A DNA stretch of 64,000 nt from Condylostoma magnum (taxonomy: Eukaryota > Ciliophora > Heterotrichea > Heterotrichida > Condylostomatidae), in the NCBI GenBank assembly GCA_920105805.1, contig CAKKTI010000011.1, positions 59,110 to 123,109 of the forward strand, in the 5' to 3' direction. The notes under the pieces are model-generated. The model saw only the letters and a list, made by a program, of their open reading frames with translations. It did no database searches and was not told the DNA's origin. This document shows, one piece after another, positions 1 through 11,353 of this stretch (position 1 is the stretch's first letter; each line of letters begins with the position of its first letter). Both the position numbers and the translations under genes were made by a program.

Positions 1-1
1 C

Positions 2-907
2 ACCTAATAAAGTATCTTATAGTCATTTAATAGCACTACAAAAAGGAGTCATCCTTATATGCTATTTTATAGGATTTAATAAAGCCAATTCAAATATACA
101 CTGTAAATTCCTACACACATTTAATAGAATTTTAAGCAGTTTTATCATAAAATTTCTTAAAAGATTTATAAAAATCCATTTCAAGCATTGCCAAAGCATT
201 AATTATCTAAAAATGAAGAAACTGATTGCTAGGAAATATAACTTTTTGCAGTAAAGGTAAAAAAAGTATCAAGAGATTACCCATACAAATTTGTTCCTAT
301 TGGCACTATTATAGCAGACTTTAAAACTACTTATGAGGACTTAAGGCAAGTAATACTATAAAATTTTAAATACTAAAAATTTGTTAAAAGTAGCAAAAAG
401 CTCATTTTTAGATAAAAAGATGATATATTTGTAAGGAATATAATAGACCTAAATTAGTAAATATGCGATGCGCAATTGAAGCAAATTTGTATATGTGAAA
501 ATATTGCATAGTGACAAATAAATAGTAATTAAGTAATTTTAGACATTAAAAAGATTGTCTCAAACGAAAAATACTATTACAACTTATAAGAAATTGTAGT
601 ATTATCCAACTAAAGTACAAAAGATCTATGATTGCTGCTTTCTTAAGTATCTGATATCCCTAAAGAGAAGCTAGCTATTTTTATTTATAATGGGTAAACT
701 CCTCTATTAGCTGATTTATTCTTCTATAACTCTAGAGATTATATTACTACTTATGATAAAACCCTTCTTATTAATCAGGCTCCGTATAACATTCATAATA
801 GTGGAACAATTATTTTTGTATTGGATAGAATTAAATAGTAAAAACAAATTATTAAGAAACAGGGTAGCTTTTGGGAAAAGTTCAAGCTAAGGATTTGCTG
901 CAGTTAG
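2..907 (+). CDS. Unknown protein, C-terminal part (5' truncated by the window edge)
   Basis: Frame 2 stays open from the window edge to a tandem TAG TAA at 905-910, giving about 301 codons with TAA/TAG as Gln and TGA as Trp. The C-terminal half looks like a folded domain with alternating hydrophobic strands (LAIFIYNGQ, ADLFFYNSRDY, GTIIFVLDRI), loosely like a ubiquitin-type beta-grasp, but I cannot assign it. An upstream stretch (KKVSRDYPYKFVPIG) is also protein-like. The protein ends FKLRICCS. No start is visible, so the true gene begins outside the window. Function unknown; the reading frame itself is well supported. Confidence 0.6.
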
Positions 908-1230
908 TAACTTTATCTAATGAACCAAAAATAAAATACTTAAATATCAAAATTATGTATTATTAGGCAACAATACACATTTCTACCGTATTTTATAACA
1001 CAAAGCCCATTAAATACACAATAATTATAACCTACTCCTAAATCTCAAATAAACACTAAATACCTCTATATACAACAAAACTAATTTTCTTACAGCTTCA
1101 AATTCCCCAATGCTTAATTTTTACAAAAAATACACAACAAACCTTTAACACATAAAGCTCATCAACGCTTTCAACCTAAGTCTAAATTTTCAATCCTTCG
1201 TTCAAATGGCTGGAAAGCTTTGTTATAAAT
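908..1230. other. Intergenic leader upstream of RPL26, strongly G-poor
   Basis: Between the stop of the first gene and the RPL26 start lie 323 nt with no convincing ORF. Positions 1006-1094 contain no G on the plus strand, and the whole 1000-1190 stretch is rich in C, A and T. A 3'-splice-like TTCTTACAG occurs near 1087-1095. It may be promoter or leader, possibly with a small 5' UTR intron; this is inference. Confidence 0.4.
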
Positions 1231-1641
1231 ATGAAGTTCAGTTCATCGGTGAGCAGCTCAGCTTAAAAGTCAAGATTCAGGCATTTCAACGCTCCCTCCC
1301 ACATTAGAAGAAAGCTTATGAGTGCTCACTTATCCAAGGAGCTTAAGACAAAGCACAGTGTTAGGGCAATGCCTATTAGAAAAGGAGATGAAGTCACTGT
1401 TGTTCGCGGCGGAAGCAAGGGGGCTAATGGAAAAGTAATTACTGTTTATCGCAAGAGGTTCTGTATTCACATAGAACGATAGGTCAGGCAAAAGTCGAAT
1501 GGATAAACTGTTCCTATTCCTTTTCACCCAAGCAACTTAGTAATCAACAAGCTCAAAATGGACAAAGATAGAAAGAGCTTAATCGAGAGGAAAGCACTTA
1601 CAGTTATGGGCAAGAAGAACAAAATAGTTAACGTTGACTGA
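1231..1641 (+). CDS. RPL26: 60S ribosomal protein L26 (uL24)
   Basis: A cytosolic large-subunit ribosomal protein of 136 residues; eukaryotic L26 is usually about 140-145. The N-terminus has the eukaryotic signature ([10 protein letters not shown], then [18 protein letters not shown], residues 21-38). The KOW-type core follows ([10 protein letters not shown], residues 51-60, then GKVITVYRK), and the C-terminal part has [13 protein letters not shown] stands at two positions where the family can hold polar residues (IERQVRQ, NGQTV), so it is read as Gln. The likely stop is TGA at 1639-1641; reading on as Trp would add a tail with no family likeness. No intron. Confidence 0.95.
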
Positions 1642-1816
1642 GTAGTAATTCCTTTAGTTATAAAAGATGTATTGAGAGGAGGGAAGTATTTGTATGAAAG
1701 ATGAAATTGATCATATTATGAATTTTTAAAGCATTTCAGCGGTAAGCTTTATCATAACTTTTATATTACATAATCCCCTCAAAACTTGAGTAATATGCTT
1801 AGCCTAACTATAAATA

Positions 1817-2149
1817 TCATCTTGGTTTTCTAAATGCAAAATCTACTCTTACCTTCTACCCAATCATATCTTTTCCATCCATCTCTCTAATCGCTTTATC
1901 AGCCTCTTATTTACTTTCATACTAAATCAAAGCATAACTTTTAGTTTCTCCTGTTCTCCTATCAAAATTCATATGCAGGTTTTTAATTTATCCAAATTCA
2001 GAAAATACATCACAAATATCATCATCTTGGCACTCAGGATGCAGTCCTCTTATAAAAACAGTCCAACCCTCAATAGACTGAATAGGGCCGTAGTCTGACT
2101 CCAAAGACTCAAATTGATCACTCTATGAAACACATCTCTACTCAGACAT
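1817..2149 (-). CDS. RBM8A: RNA-binding protein 8A / Y14, exon junction complex core
   Basis: A 110-residue protein with one RRM at residues 29-107. The family signature is clear: SIEGWTVFIRGLHPE (RNP2 VFIRGL), FGQIKNLHMNFDRRTG, then RNP1-like KSYALIQY and MIGQKVRVDFAF. Y14 pairs with Mago in the exon junction complex, deposited on spliced mRNA in the nucleus and used in nonsense-mediated decay. The usual Arg/Ser-rich tail is missing: the frame meets TGA right after FRKPR, taken as the stop. TAG and TAA are Gln inside the RRM. The ATG lies only 6 nt after the stop of the upstream zinc-transporter gene, in the same frame. Confidence 0.9.
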
Positions 2150-2155
2150 TTTAGC

Positions 2156-3220
2156 TTAAAATTTACTTTTCTTATTTTTATAACTACTCTCAACGTCAAT
2201 TTCTACAGCATGGGGAAACTTCTCCCTGATATCATCCTCTATATCCTCAATTATCTCTGTTGTGTGTGTTAATACAAGTCCTGTTGTCTTTTTGATTAGT
2301 TTTTCTATTTATGCGATCTATTCTTCGTTTTGGCAGCTAATAAGCATATCTTTTTATACACTTTGCAATACTCTGTTGTAAATAGTAGAAAAGTCGTATT
2401 AGAATAGAGCTGCTATCCTTAGTTCATGCAAGCTTAGATAAGTGCTTTTTATATCATTCACTTGTGATACTCCCTGAGTATTTTCTAATAATTACCTGAT
2501 TCTTACTAAATCTGTCTTATCTGTTCCAATACCAGTTAAGATATCAATATTTAGCTTGGCCCTTTGAATTCCATTATATCTGTTTGAAAATTACATTTGA
2601 TTAAGTCCAATAATTACCATTCCGGCGTAATCAATCATCAAATTTCCACTTAAAATTACAGCAAATCCTGTTAAAATAGCAATACTTGTAGAATAAATAC
2701 CATTTATCTCTCTTCTTATTTCTCTCTCACTAATTCAATCAGTTTTTCTCCTACCTCTTAGAATATCAAGCATAAGTCAAAATCGTTATTTAGAGGTTAG
2801 CCATGGTTTAAGAATATCCAACAACCGTTCAGCTCTGTATATTTCTAGGCCCAAGGCGCCACCTAGAATTACTAAACTTGTGGGGGATGCCATACCTGGT
2901 AACACCATCAAAGTTCCTCCCAGTATAGGAACTACTACATGAGATATCCCTGACGTTACCTATAGCAGGGAAGGCAGGAAGGAAAATATGTTGGAAACTC
3001 TCTTATAGCCATAGTTAAATTCTTTGTGGGGCTAATTGTATATATAAGTAGACCCTAGGGAGATACAGTTATCAAAGGCGAATAGCCCGCTTCGGATTAT
3101 CTCTGAACTTACTGATGATGTAGGGGAAAATCATTAGGCTAGTGACTTTAGTCCAAGGCCTGTCAAATCGTACTTTAAGGAGTGTTTTCCTATCAACTAT
3201 GGCAAGTTTTTAAATAACAT
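2156..3220 (-). CDS. Zinc transporter 9-like (SLC30A9/ZNT9 family) membrane protein
   Basis: 354 residues. Hydrophobic segments lie in the middle (HVVVPILGGTLMVLPGMA; STSIAILTGFAVILSG; MIDYAGMVIIG). The C-terminal third resembles ZNT9: LLENTQGVSQVNDIKST, followed at the end by HTTEIIEDIEDDIREKFPHA and IDVE, matching the family's terminal amphipathic region. ZNT9 is a mitochondrial zinc exporter in animals; the same role here is inference. The N-terminal half is less typical and I cannot trace the usual six-helix layout. It ends with TAA at 2156-2158, which would be Gln in-frame with the Y14 ATG if read as sense. Confidence 0.65.
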
Positions 3221-3320
3221 TTTATATAGTAATTATTACTGTTTTAAGTTAGGCAAATAATAAGCTTTTAGAAAGTTTGATTGGTTTATACATTATTCAT
3301 AAACTTAAAGTTGTTAAATA

Positions 3321-5135
3321 ATGGAGCTTGTTAATAGAATTCGATTTAGGGAAAACAAAGCCAGATCAATCCCACGGAGAAGAAAGCTTAAAGAAATTAT
3401 TGAGGAATCCTATAATGAAACAGAAGGATTCAGACAATAGTCCCATAGTGTAATTCATAAAACATCAAATAAGCAAACACCATGTGCCAAGAGATAAGTT
3501 AAGTTTTTCTATAATTTTTTGTAGGAATTAAAGAATTACGATGAAGTATATAGTCACTTTATGTAAATAAGTAAAAGAATAAAGATTATTGAGTAAAAGG
3601 CAATTTTATCCTAAAATTAATTAAGAGGCCTTTTAAGATAGCACTTAAGTAAAGATGCTATAAGATTCTCTACATCAGAGCCTAAAATTGAATAAAAGTC
3701 ATAAAGAATCAATTTTTCAAGAGATAATTCGCTAAAAAAATAATCTACTAGAAGTAGATTAAATCTTAATTAGAAGCAAAAGGATAACTAACTAAATGTG
3801 GCTGAAAGTAAGTAATCTAATAATTCTAAGCCAATAAGTAATTTAAAGCGGATATAAAGCAGGGCTTAGATTTTAAAGCCTGGGAATAAGAAACTTATAA
3901 AGATATTTAATCAGATTTGTCTTTGTTAAAATCAAATAGAGCTTAAAAAGGGATATATCTCATAAGACAAGTTTAGAGATTATTTACTATAAAGATATCC
4001 TACTTAAATTGTAGAGTCCTTCATAAAGTATTTTGATTTTGTAAAGTAATGAAATTTTAACGATTTTCATAAAACTATTGAGCATTTTCTATAGCAAAAA
4101 AGTAGCAAACACTTCAAATTTAGTTTTGATGCTTATGACTTGAGTAAAGATCGAAGGATTTGCTATAGCGATGTTTTTACTTATATATAGATTTAAGATG
4201 AGAACTAAAATGATAAAGATTTATAATTAATTAAAGAAGCACTTTAATAGAAAAGATTATTACAGCCTAGACAAAGCAATAATATTTAACTAAACTCAAC
4301 AAATATTATTGAAAAACCAAGCTTAACTCTTAAAGAATTTTGTGATCTAAAGTTTGAAAATCAAAAACCATAAATATTCTACGATTTTGTGTTGTTTATA
4401 ACAGGTAAAAGACTAATAAAATAAGCTCCAGTGCCTTAATAATTAATCCGAAGAGATAGTGAAATTATAATATATGAAATGGAATAAAATGTTTAATTAT
4501 TCCAATAAGTTTTAAATGGGCCTAAGTACCAGTATTACATTGATTTAAAAGAAATTTCTAACTAGTATAAATACGATGACTTTTAAAAATTGATAAGAAA
4601 GTTTAAGTTTTTAGAATCAAGTGAGTTCAATGATCAAAGGCTTATTACTTTAGAATCCTTTATTGAATAATATGTAACTTTTAAATAGCCTAAAATGATA
4701 GGAACCAAAGCCTCTTACTTTTTGAAAAGAATCTATAAGGTAATTGCTGGCCCAAGATATGAAGATGTTACAAAATTAAGATTTTTAACTTCTGTTTATC
4801 CTTTAATTTATGGTACAAATAGAGAGAAACATTTTTGATTATTTTAGGTCCTTGATAGTAGAAATGATGATGTTATTAGTTCAAGCGAATTAATGGATAT
4901 GATCAAGTGTTTTAAAAAGGGGAATAAAGCATATTTAGAAATAAAAGATCTTTTAGATATAATTCATTAATCACTGATTGGAATAAGAAAAAGAGAAATC
5001 ATTAACATTAATTTCACTTAATTTCAATAGCTGTTGCCAAATTCAATTTTACTATTTTATATTATAAGAAGCTTCACAGATGCAGAGGAAAATATAGGAG
5101 AAGTTGCTGAAATAGAAGAAAGTTAGAATTTATAA
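3321..5135 (+). CDS. EF-hand protein, about 604 residues
   Basis: Starts at the first ATG after a 100-nt divergent promoter gap (MELVNRIRFREN, basic N-terminus). A disordered Gln/Ser/Asn/Lys-rich region is followed by at least two EF-hand loops: DLSKDRRICYSD near residues 275-286 and DSRNDDVISSSE near residue 515. The arrangement of scattered EF-hands with long helical linkers suggests a calcium-responsive regulatory or scaffold protein, perhaps of the phosphatase B''-subunit type, but this is only a resemblance. The chosen end is the tandem TAA TAA at 5133-5138. The frame stays open into the downstream USP gene, so a fusion cannot be excluded from sequence alone. Confidence 0.7.
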
Positions 5136-5234
5136 TAAGTGAGTAGTTTTTACAAATAAATTTAATCTTGAAATCAAAATCAGTTTAATTCACATATTTT
5201 TACAGTTTATTTGAGTGTAGTTATTATAATTATT

Positions 5235-6656
5235 ATGTAGTATAAATAAAACTCAACAAATTTGGCCATAAATCCAAATCAAAGCACTATTGTTTCTTAA
5301 AGCCCAGTATCCTATCATAACGAAAGATTTACTCCAAATATAGGCCGATCGATAATAAACAACTAATGAAAAAGCTTTCATGTAAATAATTTTTACAATT
5401 AAAGTAATAACCCTTCAATTTTCAGGCCACCTGTCAAATCTGATTACCTAACATATAATTAACTGCATAGCATCTAAAATAAAAAACATTAAGCAAGTTA
5501 CATAGGATCGTAACTGGATAAAAACTTTAGTAAACCTCTAAGCTCATAGCACTATAGTCCTAAAAAGATGTATAATCATTAATCAGTTTATAAACACAAT
5601 CACTAGTCTTAAGGGAAAAACAGAACTCCTCTTCTTTAGAATAGAAAATTACTATAAGGGTTCAGAAATGTAGGCAACACAAGCTATATTAACTCAATAT
5701 TACAATGCCTTTTTAATACAGGTTAATTTTTAGAAGAAGTATTTCCTGATATGAATACTTTGTAGTAAAACAAAAATCTAAAATCTAAATTAAAGGGTTA
5801 AGTCCTAGATAAAATGTATGATCTGATATAGCAATATAAGTTTGGCCATTATATATGTGACACTTCTGAGTTGTAAGTTATTATAGGAAAATATGCGTAA
5901 AATTTCAGGGGGTATGGATAGTAAGATGCTAGTGAATTTTTATGTTAATTGTTTTAGATTTTAGATATGGAATTAAATCGAATTAGAATTCCATTGGATA
6001 TTTCGGAAAATAATATAAGAGGAAATTTAGATAGATAAGCTGATATTGCATGAAATAAAGAACTAAGTATATAGAATTCATAATTAACTGATTGATTTGC
6101 AGGTTAAATAATTTGGATAATTAATTGTAAGGTATGTAAATATAGACTCTATAAATTTTAAAACTTTTATCAGCTTAACTTTGAGATTCCTCATACAAGG
6201 GCTGAGGTGTCAATTTAACGCTTATTTTCTACATTTACTGGTGATTAAGAAGCATAATATTATATATGCACGAATTGTAAGCGAACAAATACATCGTAGA
6301 TTTGACGATTCCTATGAAAACTTCCTAAAATGATGATTATAACTCTTAAAAGGTTTGTAACATCTATTTTTGATTCTAAGATAAATACACCTATTCTTCT
6401 TTAAGAAAATATAAGTGATTTATCTCAATTTGCATATTCAAGTACTCATTTTTCACTGAGATGCTAGTATGAATTATATAGTATTATAAATCACTATGGA
6501 TAATTAGGATTTGGCCATTATACTGCGTAAATTTTATACAGAAATGTTAAAAAGAATTAAAGATGGATTACATGCGATGATGATAAAGTGTATTATGAAG
6601 ATATTCCTAGATCAAGTACATAAGCTTATATATTGTTTTATTCTAGATTTGATTAG
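5235..6656 (+). CDS. Ubiquitin-specific protease (USP) homolog with Cys-to-Ser active site
   Basis: 473 residues from ATG 5235 to tandem TAG TAA at 6654-6659. USP landmarks are in order. The Cys box GFRNVGNTSYINSILQCL (about residues 142-159) carries Ser at position 150 (codon AGC, 5682-5684) where catalytic Cys is expected. GYGQQDASEFL follows, with QQ written TAG TAA, which proves the Gln reading. Two CxxC pairs (CKVC, CTNC) form the zinc site. The His box is GFGHYTAQ, then WITCDDDKV and AYILFYSR. The fold is therefore intact but the nucleophile is lost, suggesting a ubiquitin-binding pseudo-protease unless the base is a sequencing error. A disordered N-terminal region of about 140 residues precedes the domain. 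Confidence 0.9.
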
Positions 6657-6783
6657 TAATATAAAAATTGATATCTAATACATCTCTAGTAATAAGCATA
6701 CTTTTCCAGTTATCTATCAATTAATAGCTTATACTTACCTCTTTGTACCAACATTAAACCTACAATTTTTAGTGTAACTTTAA

Positions 6784-8265
6784 TTAACTATCTCCAATCA
6801 AAAGCTTTTTAAAATCTCTGAAATTCAGCCTTCTTTTACTGATCCCCATTTCTTATAAGAGATCCTGCACTTCTTAAATGGTAATTTTTTTGCCAGCTTT
6901 CGCAAATGCATGCACTAGATTATCATGAGTAATAAATCCAGAATCATCAACATCAAAATACTTGAAAGTAGCCCATAGCTAATCATTATCATCTATATCC
7001 TTTCTTTCTACAGTAGCCATTAAAAACTCAGTATAATTAATCTTGCCGTTCCCCATCACATCAGTATTGGAAATAATTTCTTTTATCTCATCTCTAGCAG
7101 GGTCTACTCCAATTCTTATTAGACCTTTCTCTAATTCCTTAGCAGAAATAAACCCAGTGTTATCAGTATCTAGTTACCTAAAAATGGTAGTTAAGTGCTC
7201 AATATTCTTCTGAGATAAATACTTAATTATAACCAGCATCGCTTCTTATTTTAGCTTGTTTTATGCTTTGTACCTTTGCAGTCTAGATAAAATATCGTTA
7301 CTCATAGGTTTAACTTTATTATAAACTCCCATCTTAAATCAAGGATGCTTTAACGCTTGGTGGGCTGTTATTCTCTTTCTACGATTATATACTAAAAACT
7401 GCTATACCAAATCTTTTCCTTCCTCCGAAATGCTTTATCAGTGATTATCTTTTAAGGAGTAATCGCAATTTTTAATCTTCTTAAACACCTACGCATCAGT
7501 TTGAGCATAAAATGGAGGTTTTCCCGATAACAGGAAAAACATGATTACCCCTATACTTCATAAGTCGCATTCTTTATTATAGTTTTGCTTAAGCACCTCT
7601 GGTGCTACATAATAAGGAGTGCCTACCATAGTTTTCAAGTTTTAATCTGTAAAATGACAAGCTAGCCCAAAGTCAATTATTTTTACCTCTGAGTCAGGGT
7701 CTTAAGTCTCAAATAAAATATTTTCTGGCTTTAAGTCCCTATGACAAATACTAATACTATGCAAGTGATTTACAGCTAATAGCAATTTGTATATAATCTT
7801 AGAAGCATCTGCTTCTGTACACATCCCTTATAGTAACAATTTATCGAACACTTCTCCTCCGGAGCAGTACTGCATAACTATATGAATGTATTTGTTATCT
7901 TCGTAGATTTCATGGAATTTTATTATGTTAGGATGATCTACTGCTAATAAGAGAACTAATTCATTTTTAAATTGTCTCAGATCTTTATTTAACTTCAATT
8001 TAGGAATACTCTTTATAGCATAGATGTTTCTACCGGAATTCTTCACTGCTTTTCGAACGTTTCCAAAGCTTCCATGGCCTATGATCTTTTAAAGTGTGTA
8101 AAATTATTGTATGTCTAATTAAAAATTACTTTGCTAGTGGATATATATTCCTAATTGATCATCTAGTTATATTTTAGTAGGAGATGAAGAGTTTACTTTC
8201 ATTGTAGAGTTGTATTTTCTAGTGGGTTATTCCTTATTCTTTGCTTTAGTACAGCATGATCCCAT
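6784..8265 (-). CDS. Calcium-dependent protein kinase (CDPK)
   Basis: 493 residues. MGSCC at the start is a myristoylation/palmitoylation signal, which fixes the start codon. The kinase domain runs from about residue 50 to 310: [13 protein letters not shown] lysine, HRDLKPEN near residue 175, [19 protein letters not shown] encodes the conserved Trp in CDLWSIGV. A junction helix and EF-hands follow: [12 protein letters not shown] and [12 protein letters not shown] look calcium-competent, [12 protein letters not shown] less so, and the fourth is degenerate. The protein ends naturally after FKKLLIGDS at TAA 6784-6786. No in-frame TGA occurs for a long way beyond, so TAA must terminate here. Typical role: calcium signalling at membranes in ciliates. 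Confidence 0.95.
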
Positions 8266-8463
8266 TTTTAGACTATGATGCAAAATATTTTATCGTTTTT
8301 ATATGGACTAAAACAATATACTAAATTAAAAGATTCGTTTTGTATACTTTGATTATTAAAACACAAACAATGTACAAGTTAAATAATTAAATTTTGATTT
8401 ACTATACAACTCGTTATATATCAGCTCAAACTTATTGATTACATTTTACTTATTAACAAAATG

Positions 8464-10257
8464 TTAATACTTCTTCTGGTCAATTGGAGGTGGAAACAGG
8501 GGATCTATTACTATTCTAAATGCATTATCAAGCATATCTGGAATTATAAATTAAAGAGTTGAGCATGAAGTATCTAAGCATGGATTAGTATTGACTTCAA
8601 TCAACCAAACTTTAAAATTCGAATCAATCAGAAAATCCCAGCCAAATATTTCAAATGTGTGTTGATGTCTTGTATCATTAAGCTTTTTAAACACTGCTTT
8701 TATTGTGATTTTAACAATCTTTACAATTTAAGGGTTTAAATCTTTTGAAAAGCTTTTGCCCTTATGGTTTTTATTTAGGAACTCCTAAAATTCCTTATAA
8801 TTTAATTTATTACCTGGCTCATGCTTTCCATACCCATAGGACCATTTCTATATTGCATCATTAGTTAGATGAACATAAGTATCAGTTAGATCACTTGTAT
8901 CAAAAGAGTAGGAAGCCGTGCGTATATAGCCATCCTAGTAAATGAATCCTTAGAAAATTCCGTTTATACAAGTAATTAAAGTAAAAATTCTAATATCAAA
9001 TTTCCTTCCTTCTATTAAAAGAGGATTTTCTATGTATTTCTAAAGAATTACTGTTCTTTTTAGCAACTTTTTGGCCAAAATTCTATTGATTTGACTTAAA
9101 TTATTAGATAATTTAATTCCATTTCCTCTATTTGTTTGCTCTCCAGGTTTTATTATCCAAATATTATTGCTTTGATTTTAAAACTCGTTAAAATAATTTT
9201 AAAACATTAGCCAATTTGAATCCTCCATAGATACTATATGAAATGTAATAGGAATTATTTTATCTACTTAAAATGCCTTTTTCAATGCATACTTTTTCAA
9301 ATTCAATTGCAAGTTCTTCTTACTGCATATACAACCATTATTCTAAAACTTATTGCAAATTCTGACATTATCTAGTGAGATTGTAGCACTTGGCTAGTAT
9401 AAGTATTTACTCTTAAACAACTCAAGCAGTCCCATTCTACCAAGATACTAGTTTTAGTGCTTGTTTTTATCTAATATCAGAGTATTTATTTTTGACTTGC
9501 AATACAAGCCCTGAAATTACTCAATAGTACTCAAATTTTTAAAAACAGACTTTTTCTTTGTTTAAGTTCAAACAAAATTTGCACTTTTTATATTATCTGA
9601 AATTTTCCACCACCAGCGAGTCCTTAGTTCTCTTATGATTAGATTAGAGTTGTTACCTTAGCCAACATAAGCTTTATACTATTAGTTTTTAAAACTTTAA
9701 ACAATTCCAAAGCTTCTTTGTATTACTTATATTCAGTAAACTATCCCATTAAATCTATCATTACTAGATTGTTAAAGATTTTAGTTAGTTTTTTTCTTAT
9801 ATGCTCTACGTCTGGGAATATTACTAAATGAGATATCTTTCAACTTGGTGGTTTAAATTTGCGAGCTTTAGCCTTATACATTGATTTTATTGTCCCTTGA
9901 ATCAACTCATAGCTTTTTTCTTGCTTAGGACTTGCTTAAACAATCTTGATTTATTCTCTTTTTATTAATATTTAATTTATGAGTGATTGCTTTTAGTATG
10001 TCTTAGAATTTCCTATCATTATTTAGTAGATGCGAGTTTCCGTATACATTTTGCTTATATTATATGCTTGGATGAGGTGTTATTTAAGTTACTGAATTAT
10101 TACCTGAATCAATTGTCAAATCTTTTAAATGCCCTAAACTTCTTTTACTCTTATAAAATTTTGAGCGCTTTAGTCTTCCTATTTTGGCAATATTCTAAGC
10201 ACTTATATCTCTATTTATATTTATACCAGAAAATGCGAAGCTTTTTCTTAAATTCAT
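8464..10257 (-). CDS. Tubulin tyrosine ligase-like (TTLL) enzyme, probable tubulin glycylase/glutamylase
   Basis: 597 residues. The C-terminal 400 show the TTL ATP-grasp domain: AYVGQGNNSNLI, RWWWKIS, SANFVWTQ, IIKPGEQTNRGNGI, RKFDIRIFTL, then DGYIRTAS, VHLTNDAIQKW, IFGWDFLID and LIEVNTNPCLD, which hold nucleotide and metal ligands. VHLTN and EVNTNPCL are family hallmarks. TTLLs add glutamate or glycine chains to tubulin tails in cilia and cortical microtubules. Which residue is added cannot be decided. The N-terminal 190 residues are basic and disordered. It ends at TAA 8464 after PPPIDQKKY. If that TAA were sense, the frame would run into the CDPK start. Confidence 0.9.
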
Positions 10258-10465
10258 TTTTACTCTTATATATTAGATGGTTAATTTAAAAATATAATTT
10301 AATTGCACATTAAGCAAGCATTTCGTATAAGTTTTATTACTAAGTTTACATTAGCTTAAAGATCTTTGTTTCCAAAACACAAGCGTCTTTTTACCTTATA
10401 AATACACTATAACGTAATAAATGCCCTATTAATTGTATTAATCCTCATAAAACTTTTATCTGAAA

Positions 10466-11257
10466 ATGAGGAATCTTGATTATTCAAACGATGATGATAT
10501 TACTAGTGACAAGCGACATGACTTTTAAGGTTATAATGAAAAATAGGAATTAGTAAACTAAAACAAAATATTATAAATACAGGTCAATGTAAAAGTGACA
10601 GATTCAGATATACGAACTGCTACATTACTAGATTTGAATTAAAATGTAGCTAGTCTTAAAAACGAATTATTTTAATAAGAAATAGCTCAAGGAAGTCATA
10701 TAAAACTTATATTTGAAGGCAAAATATTACCCGATTAATAATCACTTTTAAATTGCAAGTTTATCGATAATTGTTACATCCATTGCCTAATTTCTGACTT
10801 ATAACCAGAAAATATTGATTCAGAGGATTATATTCCTTTAGGATTCGAAAAGTTTACAGACGATGGTTTTAATGCGTAGGAAATTCAGGATCTAAGATAT
10901 CATTTTCATGCTATGATTTCATACTCAGAACTATAATTCAATGATATTGAAATGTCAAATTATGCCATTATTGAAGAATACTGGCTTTAAGGAAAACTTC
11001 CTATGATAAATATTCCTATTGAAGAGAGAAATGAAGCAAGGATTCTAGAACTTGAAGAATAAGGAGATGGATTTGATCTTTTTTGAGGTATACTATGTGG
11101 TTTGTGTTTAGGGGTATTAAGCTTTTTATTTGTAAGTTTTAAATAGCTTAAGAAAGCATAATTATCTACAAAATAAAGAATGGGACTTCGACTAGGCATT
11201 GCGTTCTTTTTATTGCTCGTAATTTGGCTTATTATATATTTCATCGGTTTCTATTGA
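10466..11257 (+). CDS. Dsc3/TMUB-like ubiquitin-like membrane protein
   Basis: 263 residues. The N-terminal region has a ubiquitin-like fold signature (VKVTDSDIRTATLL, then IKLIFEGKILPDQQSL, as in Ubl domains). Two C-terminal membrane segments follow a conserved linker: GILCGLCLGVLSFLFV and LRLGIAFFLLLVIWLIIYF. This Ubl plus paired-TM layout matches subunit 3 of the Golgi/ER Dsc E3 ligase and the TMUB/DUF2407 group, which recruit membrane substrates for ubiquitination. TGA encodes Trp in DLFWGIL, and a TGA at 11255-11257 right after the last membrane segment is taken as the stop. The assignment rests on architecture. Confidence 0.65.
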
Positions 11258-11353
11258 TTTAAATTTTGCTTAAATATATACTATTAGATTAGCATTCTGT
11301 TATATTTATGACTAAATCTATAAAATCCATATTATTCTTATATTAATAATTGC

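Noticed and set aside
9660-9882. Apparent -1 frameshift in the TTLL gene
   Set aside because: It came from miscounting a 7-A run near 9790. With the correct count one frame runs from 10257 to 8464.
9987-10289. 100-codon plus-strand ORF
   Set aside because: Antisense shadow of the TTLL N-terminus; rich in Leu/Tyr/Phe as expected from AT-rich complement.
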